Shown: piece after piece, positions 1 through 8,567 of the stretch
How the letters are laid out: every line of letters starts with the position of its first letter
Numbering within the stretch: the first letter of the stretch is position 1
Source of the DNA: CAJWOS01 sp964502005
GTDB lineage: Bacteria > Myxococcota_A > UBA796 > UBA2385
Reading direction: 5' to 3'
Length of the DNA stretch: 64,000 bases
Assembly: GCA_964502005.1 (NCBI GenBank)
Contig: CAZCUX010000004.1
Location: 341,408-405,407 of the forward strand
The notes under the pieces: model-generated
Databases searched by the model: none
The model's input: only the letters and a program-made list of their open reading frames with translations
What the model was told of the DNA's origin: nothing
Position numbers and translations under genes: made by a program

Positions 1-508
1 TGACGCGGCGTGCGGCCAAGCCGATTGCGAGCTTGGCGGCTTCGGCCTGAAGGTCCGCGGTGGCCCGGGCGGTTTCGTCGCGAATCGTGCGCTGCGCGGT
101 GGCGCGAATCGACTGCGCTTCGCGGTTGGCCCGCTCCAGCAGCGCTTCCCGCTCGGCGGCGGCGAGCTTCTCGGTCTCCGCGCGCATCTCCGCGAGCTGG
201 TTGTCGAAGTTGTCCATACGGGCGGACAGCTCGGCGAATCGCGCGTTTGCGTCGGCTTCGGCGGCGCCAGCGCCGTCGATAGAGCGTTTGATTTCATCGG
301 CGCGTGCGGCGAGGGCCGACGAGATGCGGCCGCGCAGCAGGTAGCCGAGCCCACCCAGCAGCAACACGAGGTTGACTGCGTGGAAAATCATCGGGACAGT
401 GCTGCTTCCGAGGTCGTGGGCGACCTCAGAGCCGCCAGCGCTTGCCGAAGCGATGGTGGGGACCATCAACAACAGAACCGCAGCAGCAGAAGTGCGAAGG
501 GTACGCAT
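1..508 (-). CDS. atpF: ATP synthase F0 subunit b (partial, runs off left edge)
   Basis: Subunit b of the F1F0 ATP synthase peripheral stalk, which links the membrane sector to F1. The visible 169 codons begin with a hydrophobic, signal-like stretch (residues about 7-22), then a membrane helix around IFHAVNLVLLLGGLGYLLRG. A long charged, Ala/Glu/Arg-rich helix follows, with AEREALLERANREAQSIR typical of the b-subunit coiled coil. The start at 508 has GGAG about nine bases upstream. The gene lies 26 bp after the b' gene on the same strand, so the two form one operon; the delta/alpha/gamma genes would be expected beyond the left edge. The extra N-terminal segment before the membrane helix is unusual for b subunits. 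The C-terminus is outside the window. Confidence 0.85.
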   Translation of the reverse strand, partial: MRTLRTSAAAVLLLMVPTIASASAGGSEVAHDLGSSTVPMIFHAVNLVLLLGGLGYLLRGRISSALAARADEIKRSIDGAGAAEADANARFAELSARMDNFDNQLAEMRAETEKLAAAEREALLERANREAQSIRATAQRTIRDETARATADLQAEAAKLAIGLAARRV

Positions 509-534
509 GGTGGACGTCTCCAAGCGAGTGCGTG

Positions 535-972
535 TCAGGCGGTGACCGGGCGGCCCAAAACCTGACCTGCAATCTGCCGTGCGAGGTGGTGGGAAGATGC
601 CATCAGCCCTTCTCGGGCGACGGCGGCTTCGCTGGTGATAGTGGCCAATGCCGCTTCAACTTCAGATTCCGCGGACTTGCGGGCGCCACGCACCAAGACA
701 TCGGCTTCTGCCAATGCGGCGGTGCGGCGGCTGGCCCGAAGCTCGGCCATTTCGGCCCGGGCGGCGGTGAGGCGCGCTTGGTACTCATTGGTGCGCTGCT
801 CAAGCTGCGCTTCTAGCTTCTTCGCGCGGTCCCGCGCGCCGTCGATGGCGTCTGTGCGGCCATCGATGTGGGCGAGCATCGGCTTGAAGATGAGCGAGTG
901 CAGGCCCAGCAGAGTCACCAAAAAGGGAATCAGCTGGAGGCCAATGACGAGGGGATTTGGAGTGATGTCCAT
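535..972 (-). CDS. atpF2: ATP synthase F0 subunit b'
   Basis: Second peripheral-stalk subunit (b'), 145 residues. An N-terminal membrane helix (residues about 6-28, LVIGLQLIPFLVTLLGLHSL) leads into LIFKPMLAHIDGRTDAIDG, the classic b/b' junction. An alpha-helical, Ala/Glu/Arg-rich stalk follows. I start at 972 because GAGG sits seven bases upstream and the membrane helix begins at once; the frame is open for 44 more codons of Arg/Pro-rich sequence that does not look like protein. Paired b and b' genes occur in several phyla, including deltaproteobacteria. The gene precedes atpF by 26 bp. The 278 bp upstream hold no gene and probably the operon promoter, although no clear promoter boxes were seen. 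Confidence 0.87.
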   Translation of the reverse strand: MDITPNPLVIGLQLIPFLVTLLGLHSLIFKPMLAHIDGRTDAIDGARDRAKKLEAQLEQRTNEYQARLTAARAEMAELRASRRTAALAEADVLVRGARKSAESEVEAALATITSEAAVAREGLMASSHHLARQIAGQVLGRPVTA

Positions 973-1250
973 GCGGGTCCTCGTGGAGGAGCGCACACCG
1001 GGCGAGGGTGCGGGGGCCCCGGATCGTAGAGGTGGCCGCGACGTTCCGCGTTGGTGCGGGTTCTCGGGAGGACCGCGCGCCATTCGTGGTTGTCGGGCTT
1101 TCAAAGGCTGCGGGCGGTATCATCGAGATTCCCGCGTAGCAACCCACATCCGTGGGGAGAGGTGAGCTTCGTCGCGACGCGGGCTGGCTTGGGGCCAGTC
1201 TCCGTCGATGGTGACGATTGAGTAGCGGATTTGGGAGATCCGGGAAGGGT

Positions 1251-2486
1251 TCAAGGAGGCGACAGGACAGCCGACGCGACGACCGGCGGGCCGAGGTCGA
1301 GTCCGTCCTCGGGAATCACCGTGCAACCCACCGTTTGTCCCGCAACGGCACCGCTTGTAGAGAGGTGCCAGTGGGGAGTGGAGGGTCCAGCAACGCCATC
1401 CAATGTCCACTGATAGACATAACTTTCTGCGTCGCCATCGTCATCCTGCCAGCCTTCGGGGATACACGTCACTTCGTCGTTGGTGGTGGGGGAACTGGGC
1501 GAAATCACGACGTTTGTGATGGTTGGGAGGCTATTTTCGATGATGATGACATCCGACCACATCGCGGCGCCAACGACTTCACCGTCGTCAGCCGAAACCT
1601 CCACTTCGATACGGTTGCCGCGCGCGGTGAGAGAGGGGGCAAGGGTGCTGTCCGTGGCGCCGGGAACGGCCATTCCGTCGATCCACCATTGAATCACCAG
1701 CGCGATGTCGTCTTCATCGGAATCCGTCGCTGCGATGTGCGCAGTCAGGATGTCCGTAGTGTCGGCGGGGTTGGGTAGGACCTCGATAGCGGTGACCCGT
1801 GGCGCGGCATTTCGAATGGTCGTTGCTGCGGAAACCGGCGCCCCTGCTTCGTCGGGGTCCACGGGAACGACCGTGACCTCCCACGTTTCACCGGAACGGG
1901 TTCGCTCGGCGGGAACCTCGAAGCCGTAGAGGTCGGTAGGGGTTCCGTCGACGGTCCACGATACTTGGAAGCCGAGTGGGTCGTTGTCGACGTCACTTCC
2001 GGAAACGGTGGCGACGAGATGCGACACGGTCGTGGGCGACTCGGGCGACAGCGTGACGGTTGCCGTCGGCGGAGTGTTGCCGATGACCGCGACGGCCAAG
2101 GCGGTGGGAGCTGTGAACATGCCGTCCGTTACAGTAATTCGGGCTTCCCAGACCTCGCCTTTTTGGGTGGCCTCCGCTGGAACATGGTCGGTCCACGCGG
2201 TTTCAGGTACGCCGTCTCGAAACCATGACACGAATGTAGTGATTGCATCGCCGTCTTCGTCGAACGCTTCCGTGGTGGTCACCCACCAGAGGTCGTCGGC
2301 CGTCGTGGGATTGGCGGGCTCGATGGCCACCTCGGGCGGAACGGGAGGGTGGACCGCGTCTTCGGTGGTTTCGGTAGGCAGCGGGGTGAGGTCCGTCGTC
2401 GTGTTCGTGTCGGTGGACTTTGGTTGGGAGCACGCTGTCCAAGCGACGAATGTGACGATGGACCCGATGAACCGGTTCGGGGGCAT
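1251..2486 (-). CDS. Secreted lipoprotein-like protein with four Ig/PKD-like repeats
   Basis: Predicted exported protein of 411 residues. A signal-like segment (IGSIVTFVAWTAC) ends in Cys at about residue 19, a weak lipobox because the -3 position is Trp. A Thr-rich linker follows. Then come four repeats of about 85-95 residues, each opening with PTxxxV/AxxxP and carrying an acidic DxDxD loop followed by W and (V/R/I/L)DG: DEDGDAITTFVSWFRDG, DVDNDPLGFQVSWTVDG, DSDEDDIALVIQWWIDG and DDDGDAESYVYQWTLDG. Such loops suggest calcium-stabilised beta-sandwich domains. The start at 2486 was chosen over a much longer upstream frame because signal sequence and GAGAG lie there. The precise function is unknown; surface or periplasmic display is inferred. 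Confidence 0.72.
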   Translation of the reverse strand: MPPNRFIGSIVTFVAWTACSQPKSTDTNTTTDLTPLPTETTEDAVHPPVPPEVAIEPANPTTADDLWWVTTTEAFDEDGDAITTFVSWFRDGVPETAWTDHVPAEATQKGEVWEARITVTDGMFTAPTALAVAVIGNTPPTATVTLSPESPTTVSHLVATVSGSDVDNDPLGFQVSWTVDGTPTDLYGFEVPAERTRSGETWEVTVVPVDPDEAGAPVSAATTIRNAAPRVTAIEVLPNPADTTDILTAHIAATDSDEDDIALVIQWWIDGMAVPGATDSTLAPSLTARGNRIEVEVSADDGEVVGAAMWSDVIIIENSLPTITNVVISPSSPTTNDEVTCIPEGWQDDDGDAESYVYQWTLDGVAGPSTPHWHLSTSGAVAGQTVGCTVIPEDGLDLGPPVVASAVLSPP

Positions 2487-2557
2487 GGAGCACTCTCGTC
2501 TTCGGAATGTACCCCAAGCCTGCCGCCGTTTGCGAACAACCTGTGGTTCTTGGTGGA

Positions 2558-3232
2558 TTACGGGAGAACGCGAATCCAAAACTTCATGTGGGACGGGAGC
2601 TTTGCGCGAAGGTAGTCCAAGTCGGCGTTGTCGAGCGCGATGCACCCAAGCGTCCAATCGCTTGTGCTTCCGCCGCCGTGGACCAAGATTTCGCCGCCCA
2701 ATGCGGTCTCTTGGGGCGGTTTTTCGTGGGCCTGCGTGGCGCGCGCGATGGCCTGCTCGGTCGTGCGGGAAATAAGACCAGCGGCTTGTCCTGCGTGTGC
2801 GTCGTCGGTGTTGGGGTAATGCACGGCGATAGCGTGGTAAAAGCTCGACCATGGCTTATCGGACGTGCGATACCATCCCTCGGGCGTCTTTCCGTCTCCT
2901 TGGCGCTCTTTGTGTCCTTGGGGTGCGAAACCGAGTCCAATAGTATAACATACGAAACCATTTTTGTCAACTATTGCGAGACCTTGGTGGAAAAGTTGGA
3001 TTCGCCTCGCCTCTTTGCGAACGACGACAACGTATCCATCGCCCAGTCGCGGGTCGGTAACCTCGATTCCGGGCACTTCCGACGCGCGGTCAAAACAGCC
3101 CGCGGGACGGGGCGTTGTTGTCGGCGCGGGGACGATTGTGGCGGCCGGAGAGCCGGCGGAGGGCGGGGCATCGCACCAGCAAAGTGCGACCATTGCCGTG
3201 AGAATGGTAGGTGAAAGCAAGGAACGCGCCAT
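2558..3232 (-). CDS. L,D-transpeptidase (YkuD domain) family protein
   Basis: Exported cell-wall enzyme of 224 residues. After a signal sequence (residues about 4-20, ending LCWC) and a Pro/Thr linker, the YkuD-type catalytic domain spans roughly residues 65-222. It contains HKERQGDGKTPEGWY and the catalytic block LVHGGGSTSDWTLGCIAL, with His185 and Cys197 as the expected active-site pair. The family forms or cleaves meso-DAP cross-links or attaches proteins to peptidoglycan. The GDGKTPEGWY segment resembles the YafK/ErfK branch, some of which act as hydrolases, so the direction of the reaction is open. Two adjacent ATG codons occur; the second has better spacing to GAGG. It lies 71 bp upstream of the Ig-repeat gene on the same strand. 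Confidence 0.85.
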   Translation of the reverse strand: MARSLLSPTILTAMVALCWCDAPPSAGSPAATIVPAPTTTPRPAGCFDRASEVPGIEVTDPRLGDGYVVVVRKEARRIQLFHQGLAIVDKNGFVCYTIGLGFAPQGHKERQGDGKTPEGWYRTSDKPWSSFYHAIAVHYPNTDDAHAGQAAGLISRTTEQAIARATQAHEKPPQETALGGEILVHGGGSTSDWTLGCIALDNADLDYLRAKLPSHMKFWIRVLP

Positions 3233-3415
3233 CATTCGCCTCGCGTGGGTGGGCGTTTGGACACTGCTTGGGGGTAGTGTTGCCGCGTGCGGTCTTGGTC
3301 CATCGAAGCGTGCACTGCCGCGCGATACGGATAGCCCGTCGGCCGTGTTTCCCCTTGTTCTGGCTTCGAGACAACAGCGGTGGCGACTACCCAGCCGTCG
3401 AAGGAGAGTGCATTC

Positions 3416-3979
3416 ATGTCATCCGTTCCAAAGATTACGGTGTTTGCAGGAACCAACCGCCCCCACAGCCGCAGTGGCGCACTCGCAGACTGGTTGGTGG
3501 AAGGCTACCGCGCACGCGGGGATGTTTCGGTCGTCCGTCTCGATTTGGGCGACCTACCGTTGGACCTCGCTTCCCCGGAAGCGTTCGCGAAAAAACCAGC
3601 AGGTTTCGAGATTTTTGCGCGTCAAATCCTAGAAAGCGATGGCTTGCACATCGTTGTGCCCGAGTACAACGGTGGATTTCCGGGCATTCTCAAGCTGTTT
3701 ATTGACCACTTGCCATTTCCCGCCAGTTTTGACCACCGACCTGTCGCGTTGGTGGGCGTATCTTCGGGGCAATTTGGCGCGTTGCGTCCCATCGAGCAGC
3801 TTCAGGGCGTGTTGGGTTACCGAAACGCCCACCTGTATCCGCCGCGGGTGTTTATCGCGGGCGTGGACCGCGCGCTGGATGCGGCGGGAACGCCATTGGA
3901 TGCCGCGCTGGGGGCACGTTTAGAGGCGCAGTCGGTCGGCTTTGTGGACTTCGTTCGCAAGGTCCGCCTGGGAGGGTGA
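3416..3979 (+). CDS. NAD(P)H-dependent FMN reductase family flavoprotein
   Basis: Flavodoxin-fold cytosolic reductase of 187 residues. The phosphate-binding loop FAGTNRPHSRSG (residues about 10-21) and the PEYNGGFPGILKLFIDH block (about 82-98) are the two family signatures for FMN binding, as in chromate/quinone/azo reductases. A further VGVSSGQFGALRPIEQL segment matches the third flavin-contact loop. ATG 3416 has AAGGAGAG at proper spacing; the same frame extends 12 codons upstream without support. It stands alone on the plus strand between two minus-strand genes. The physiological substrate cannot be deduced from sequence. Confidence 0.88.
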   Translation: MSSVPKITVFAGTNRPHSRSGALADWLVEGYRARGDVSVVRLDLGDLPLDLASPEAFAKKPAGFEIFARQILESDGLHIVVPEYNGGFPGILKLFIDHLPFPASFDHRPVALVGVSSGQFGALRPIEQLQGVLGYRNAHLYPPRVFIAGVDRALDAAGTPLDAALGARLEAQSVGFVDFVRKVRLGG

Positions 3980-4166
3980 GCGCCGTGTTCGGTGGGTCGG
4001 GTGGACGGGGCTACCCATCGCCAACCGGGTGTTTTCGGCGGTCGACCGCGTGGCGAGGCAATCGCAGGAACGAGGGCACGGTGGGGAAGCTCCGGTTGGG
4101 CCGCGGCCTCGCCGTACCCCCGGCCCAGGCGAGGGGCTCCATACGCGCAGGGTGCCCGCAGGAGGC

Positions 4167-4592
4167 CTAGTTGGAGGCCGCGAAAGGGATGGTCATGGGG
4201 AAAAACCAGACCCGAATCCCCGCGTTTCCCTTGACCTTGACTTTGAGGTCGCGTCCGGCGGCGATGCGTCCCGCGAGCTCGAGGGCTTGTATACCGCTCA
4301 TCTCGACGGGCACCGTGATGAGGACTGGCTCGCCTTTTCGGAGGCGCACGCTATCGTATTCCTTGGCACCTTCTGCGACGACCGTCTTGCCGACCTGAAT
4401 CGAATAGTCGAGGTGACGCAGCTTGACCGTCAAGCCGCGTGTGCGCTCCGCTTCGAGCACGACATCGAAGGTTGCCCCCGACAATCCGATGTCGACGTTG
4501 GTGACCCGTTTGGGTTCCACGACAATCGGCTGTGGTTTTTCGGCAGCAGACGCGGTCGCCAATACGGCCGCCAACAGCAAAGAAGGGCTCAT
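4167..4592 (-). CDS. LEA type 2 / WHy-domain exported protein
   Basis: Small exported protein of 141 residues with a signal peptide (SPSLLLAAVLATASA, residues 2-16) and one beta-sandwich domain of the late-embryogenesis-abundant type 2 family. Characteristic is the alternating pattern PKRVTNVDIGLSGATFDVVL, the RGLTVKLRHLDYSIQVGKTV strand pair and the following VAEGAK turn. In other bacteria these proteins are stress-associated or outer-membrane-linked, but no catalytic role is known. The start at 4592 follows GGAGG by seven bases. It lies 67 bp downstream of the OmpA-family lipoprotein gene on the same strand, so the two are probably co-transcribed. Confidence 0.75.
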   Translation of the reverse strand: MSPSLLLAAVLATASAAEKPQPIVVEPKRVTNVDIGLSGATFDVVLEAERTRGLTVKLRHLDYSIQVGKTVVAEGAKEYDSVRLRKGEPVLITVPVEMSGIQALELAGRIAAGRDLKVKVKGNAGIRVWFFPMTIPFAASN

Positions 4593-4659
4593 GGGTTCCT
4601 CCATTGGACCTTGGACGACCGGGCGGCCTGGACCTTCACCAAACGCACGGAATCGAGAT

Positions 4660-5484
4660 TCATCGACCCGTTGACATCTTTTCGAGCTCATCGAAGCCGG
4701 GTAGCTGGCTCAGGTCGGGCACCATGACGATTTCAATTCGTCGATTTGCGGCTTTGTGCTCGGGGGTGTCATTGGCGGTGACGGGGCGAAACTCCGCGAA
4801 GCTCGCGGCGCTTACGGACTCGGGCGGCATTCCGCCCTCAATCAGTGCTTTGACAACGGTGATGGCCCGCGCCGATGCCAGCTCCCAGTTGCTCGGAAAC
4901 TGGCCGGTGCGGATGGGCACATCATCGGTGTGGCCCTCAATCTGGAACTGCTTGTCGGTCAATGTAGCGAGAATCGCCGCCACCTCAATGACGGCATCCT
5001 TGCCTGCGGGGGACAAGGCCGCTTTGCCGCTCGCGAAGAGGACGTCGGTTGCGAGCTCGACGATGACTTTGCCATCGTGGATGCGCACTTTTAGTTTGCC
5101 CGCGGCTTCGAGTTCGCGGAACTTCGCGACCACGGCCTTGTACTCGTCGATGCGCGCTTGTGCTTCTTTTTGCTGCCGCGCGAGCTCGATCATCGCGGTG
5201 GTCATCGCTTCGACATCGTGCGTCAATTGGCCCTTTTCTGCCAACACGCGGGACCGCTCCATCTCGCACACTTCCAGCAGTTCGCGGTCGGCGGCGCATT
5301 CCTCCAGACGCTTTTCGAAGTCCCGACGCTCTTCGTCACGGTCTTTTACGGCTTGTCGGGTGCGTGCGAGTACGTTTTCGAGCTCGATGTACTTCTTTTT
5401 GGACACGCAGCCCGGGATGAGTGCAATTCCGAGTGCCAATAGGAGTGTCGTTGGCCGCACGAGCGGTTTTGGGTGACGAGACAT
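4660..5484 (-). CDS. OmpA-family peptidoglycan-binding lipoprotein
   Basis: Lipoprotein of 274 residues. The signal peptide ends with the lipobox IPGC (Cys26), followed by about 100 residues of heptad-rich coiled coil (KKKYIELENVLARTRQAVKD onward). A C-terminal OmpA/MotB domain (about residues 130-262) carries VLFASGKAALSPAGKDAV, the diaminopimelate-binding block EGHTDDVPI and NWELASARA. The protein would sit in a membrane and bind peptidoglycan without covalent linkage. GGAGGG precedes the ATG by about eight bases. It resembles generic Pal/MotB-type anchors; no Tol genes are nearby. Confidence 0.87.
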   Translation of the reverse strand: MSRHPKPLVRPTTLLLALGIALIPGCVSKKKYIELENVLARTRQAVKDRDEERRDFEKRLEECAADRELLEVCEMERSRVLAEKGQLTHDVEAMTTAMIELARQQKEAQARIDEYKAVVAKFRELEAAGKLKVRIHDGKVIVELATDVLFASGKAALSPAGKDAVIEVAAILATLTDKQFQIEGHTDDVPIRTGQFPSNWELASARAITVVKALIEGGMPPESVSAASFAEFRPVTANDTPEHKAANRRIEIVMVPDLSQLPGFDELEKMSTGR

Positions 5485-5829
5485 GGACGGCTCCCTCCGT
5501 TGAACGCCAGTCGAACGGGTCTCGCTCTACCCAGAATGGGCTGTTCTCGCGAGGTCGTCGAGGGTCATTTGGCGAATCGTCGCGGGAGTTTGCCTTCGGG
5601 AGTCGCCCGATTGGGTGCCGGAAGGGCAGGGAAAAAGTCCGCGTCGGGCGGCCAAACGGCTGTTTTCAATGATGGTCTGGGGCAGGGGCACAAGAGATCG
5701 CAACGGGACAGGCGTGCGGTCCTCGCCGCTGCGGCAAGCGCAAAAAAACAACCCCCGGTCGGTCTGCCGGGGGAGGTCGAAACAGGGCAGGGGCCTTCAA
5801 GCGGAGTCGATGCGGCCCATTTGCGCAAA
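5485..5829. other. Intergenic region between trxA and OmpA-family gene
   Basis: A gap of 345 bp between two minus-strand genes. The right part holds the trxA terminator hairpin; the left part must carry any promoter for the OmpA-family lipoprotein gene. No credible coding region was seen on either strand. Confidence 0.5.
5742..5773 (-). terminator. Rho-independent terminator of trxA
   Basis: Read on the minus strand, a hairpin with a seven-base GC stem (CCCCCGG pairing with CCGGGGG, positions 5752-5773) is followed by TTG and a run of seven T (5748-5742). It lies 57 bp past the trxA stop codon, the classic arrangement of an intrinsic terminator. Confidence 0.85.
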
Positions 5830-6159
5830 TCAGGCGATGTGGTGCTTTACCAGCTCGTCCAGCCGCGCCTTGTTGAGCGTTCCAACGTGGCGCTCGACCA
5901 CTTCGCCGTTCTTGAACAACAAGAGCGCGGGAATGTTGCGAATGCCGTACTTCCGCGCGAGGTTCATGTGGGTGTCGACGTCGAGCTTTCCAATCTGCAG
6001 CTTGCCGCCGTATTCGGTCGCGGCGTTGTCCAGCAGCGGGGCGATGGCTTTGCATGGCCCACACCACGTTGCCCAAAAGTCGACCAGTACGGGCGTTTCG
6101 CTCGCGATAACCAGCGCATCGAAGTTTTCGCCTGTGAGAGTAACGGTGTTGGCGGCCAT
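5830..6159 (-). CDS. trxA: Thioredoxin
   Basis: Cytosolic thiol-disulfide reductant of 109 residues, the usual family length. It has the active-site motif FWATWCGPCKAIAP (Cys33, Cys36) and the cis-proline loop YGIRNIPALLLFKNGE around Pro76. Start 6159 is supported by GAGG six bases upstream; the frame stays open far upstream without domain content. It is a single-gene unit closed by a strong terminator and transcribed divergently from the Omp85 gene, with a 190-bp shared upstream region. Confidence 0.95.
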   Translation of the reverse strand: MAANTVTLTGENFDALVIASETPVLVDFWATWCGPCKAIAPLLDNAATEYGGKLQIGKLDVDTHMNLARKYGIRNIPALLLFKNGEVVERHVGTLNKARLDELVKHHIA

Positions 6160-6349
6160 TTTGTCCTCATTGCTGGGAATGTGCGCGTGGGCAAGCCCGT
6201 GCGCGGATTTGCTGGTGTCTATCGTCACGGAATCGGGGAAGCCAAGGGGAGCGGGTTGGAAATCCATTCGTAGGGTGGGGGACCCGTTGTTCATCGGCTC
6301 GATTAGGAAGCTCCGGGTCGCGGCCTGCCGCGATGGAGGAACGGAGAGG

Positions 6350-8521
6350 ATGTGGTTGCGGCGCTGGGTTGTTGGTTTGATGCTGGGAGGGGGTGGCGTT
6401 GCGACCGCGCAAGCGCCTCCTTCGGATTCATCGGTATCCGTGGCATCGCAGCCCGCCGTTTCGCCCAAGGCGCCGCCGGGGCCTTGGCTTACGGATGTCC
6501 GCGTAATGGGGCCCCACGCCGACTGGAATGGCGTGTTCCCGCGGGACGCCGACTTGCCGTCGTTGGTGTCCAACGGGGACGACCATCCCCGCGTGGCGTC
6601 TCGGCAGACGGCCTATGCGGCGCGGAACACCCTCAGTCACGCGCTTCCGGAATGGTGGCAGTCGGTGCCGGTCATGCGGCATTGGCTCTTCGTGCCGACC
6701 GTCCACGAGGCGCAGCTTCACGCAGATGCGGCTTCGTTGCAGACCTGGTTTCGGGACCAAGGCTGGCTCGATTGTACGGTTCGTTTGCAACTGGAACCCG
6801 ATGAAGGGCCTTGGGGACGCTGGCTTGAGCGACGCGCCCCTACTTGGACACGCCGCGCTACGTTTGTGGTGGATATCGGCGAGCGATGGACCGTCCGGGA
6901 CGTCTTGCTGGAGGGACTGGGCGACTTGCCGCGCCCGCTGCGTCGGGAGGTGCGGGCGGCGGTTTCGGTGGTGCCGGGCCCGTTTGACGAGCAGAGTCGT
7001 GCCGCTACGGAACAAGCGATTTCGGACGTGCTCACACGTCATGGATATCCATATCCATATGTCTCTAGTGTGCTCGTCCCCCATGATGACGACCGGACAT
7101 TGGCGTTGGTGTTTGACCTCGACCCTGGCATTCGCGCGCATGTCAGCGGCGTTGTGGTGGAAGGCCTTTCGCGGCTCGACCGCGAGCGCATTCGTGCGCG
7201 CATCGCGCCCAATGTGACGGTGGGCGAGTCTTGGAATGCAGACAAGCTGACCCGTATTGAGAGCACGCTTTCGCGGGTTCCGAGCTTCGCGACCGTCGAA
7301 GCGCGGCCCGGCGCAGTCGACGCGGAAGGGGGCGTAGAGGTGCGGGTGCGCGTAAAGGAGGCCGACGGAGGTGGGTGGTCGCCGTTGGTGGGAATTGCGA
7401 GTGAGAGCACCTTTTTCGCGGCAGAGGTTGGCGGCGCCTACCGGGCGAATCGCGTGGGACAGGGTATGGCGGCGTTTTCGAGCGAGACGTCCGTGGGAAT
7501 TCGCTCGTACCCGGTGTTGTTTGGTCCCGATGCCTTCGTGGGAAACTGGGGGCCCGTTGCGCGGGAACATCTCCGCAGCGAAGTCTGGGTCGCGCCGGTA
7601 GCGGGCGTTTCGGTGTTTCTGGAGGCGAACGGAGATTTGGAGGCGGTGCGCGCCAACAACCTGCTGACGCTGGCCTTGCGGCCGGGAGTGCAGTGGCACG
7701 CGACACGGCGCTTGTCGCTCTGGCTTGCTCCCGAAGTGGCCTACTGGAAGTCGTTTCCGTGGTCGCGGCAGTTGGAGTTGTGGGAGCCTTGGTTTCAAGC
7801 GACGACACACTCTCGTGCGGACACGATGGCAGACTACGCGCGTCCACTGTTTCGCACAACGGCCGTGGGGGGCTTGTTTCACGCCGGTCTGGATTGGACC
7901 CGCGTAGACCGTCCGCTGTTGCCAACCAAAGGCGGCGATGTTCATGTCGACCTCGTGCCCTACGGCGTTGCCGATGGCGACCCCTTCTTTCGGGCCGAGT
8001 TCGCAGCCCGTGTCTTTGTCCCGATTTCGGGTCCGCGTTGGGTGCTTGCCCCGAGGGTGGGTGCCGGTTGGATGCAGTTTCACGATGCAGACGCAGCGCC
8101 CATCCCCCAACTGCGCTTTTTGCTCGGTGGCGGCCGGACATTGCGCGGTGTGAGCAATAGCCTCGCCAATCCGCCGGGTTGGGATGGCGGTCCAAACGAC
8201 CTGCGTATCGGCGGAAACGTCCTTGCAGTCAGCTCATTGGAGCTTCGCTATGCACTGCGGCCGCGCTTGCACCTGTTGGGATTTACCGACGTGGGCCGCA
8301 CCTGGGAGTCCTTGGTTGACCATGTCGATGCATCCACCGGACGGCTTGTGCCTGGGGTACACCTCAACACGGTGCTCCCCGCCGCCGGGGTCGGTACTGC
8401 GCTTCCGACACCGATAGGCCGGGTGGTGCTTGCGTGGGCCGTGCGGTTGACGAAGGACGCAGAGATGGCGGTTCCGCCACCCCCTTCGACCTTTCACTTT
8501 TCTTTGGTTCAAAGTTTATAG
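6350..8521 (+). CDS. Omp85-superfamily outer membrane protein (BamA/TamA-like)
   Basis: Outer-membrane barrel protein of 723 residues with a signal peptide (WLRRWVVGLMLGGGGVATAQA). The N-terminal half has POTRA-like segments (WTVRDVLLEGLGDLPRPLRR and HVSGVVVEGLSRLDRERI with a following YxxxG-type turn). The C-terminal half is beta-barrel sequence of alternating hydrophobics and aromatics. The loop RFLLGGGRTLRGVSN carries the (V/L)RG motif of Omp85 L6 loops. GGAGGA lies nine bases before ATG 6350. It heads a three-gene operon with the TPR-thioredoxin fusion 46 bp downstream. No skp, lpxD or fabZ neighbours are present, so a main BamA role is less likely than a TamA-like or specialised assembly/secretion role. 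Confidence 0.82.
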   Translation: MWLRRWVVGLMLGGGGVATAQAPPSDSSVSVASQPAVSPKAPPGPWLTDVRVMGPHADWNGVFPRDADLPSLVSNGDDHPRVASRQTAYAARNTLSHALPEWWQSVPVMRHWLFVPTVHEAQLHADAASLQTWFRDQGWLDCTVRLQLEPDEGPWGRWLERRAPTWTRRATFVVDIGERWTVRDVLLEGLGDLPRPLRREVRAAVSVVPGPFDEQSRAATEQAISDVLTRHGYPYPYVSSVLVPHDDDRTLALVFDLDPGIRAHVSGVVVEGLSRLDRERIRARIAPNVTVGESWNADKLTRIESTLSRVPSFATVEARPGAVDAEGGVEVRVRVKEADGGGWSPLVGIASESTFFAAEVGGAYRANRVGQGMAAFSSETSVGIRSYPVLFGPDAFVGNWGPVAREHLRSEVWVAPVAGVSVFLEANGDLEAVRANNLLTLALRPGVQWHATRRLSLWLAPEVAYWKSFPWSRQLELWEPWFQATTHSRADTMADYARPLFRTTAVGGLFHAGLDWTRVDRPLLPTKGGDVHVDLVPYGVADGDPFFRAEFAARVFVPISGPRWVLAPRVGAGWMQFHDADAAPIPQLRFLLGGGRTLRGVSNSLANPPGWDGGPNDLRIGGNVLAVSSLELRYALRPRLHLLGFTDVGRTWESLVDHVDASTGRLVPGVHLNTVLPAAGVGTALPTPIGRVVLAWAVRLTKDAEMAVPPPPSTFHFSLVQSL

Positions 8522-8567
8522 TTCCATGTCCACACCGGACGTTGATTTCCGGAAAAAGGGTGCGTCC

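Noticed and set aside
7036..7062. Short repeat GGATATCCATATCCATATG in the Omp85 gene
   Set aside because: It encodes the GYPYPYV turn of a POTRA-type segment; a coding coincidence.
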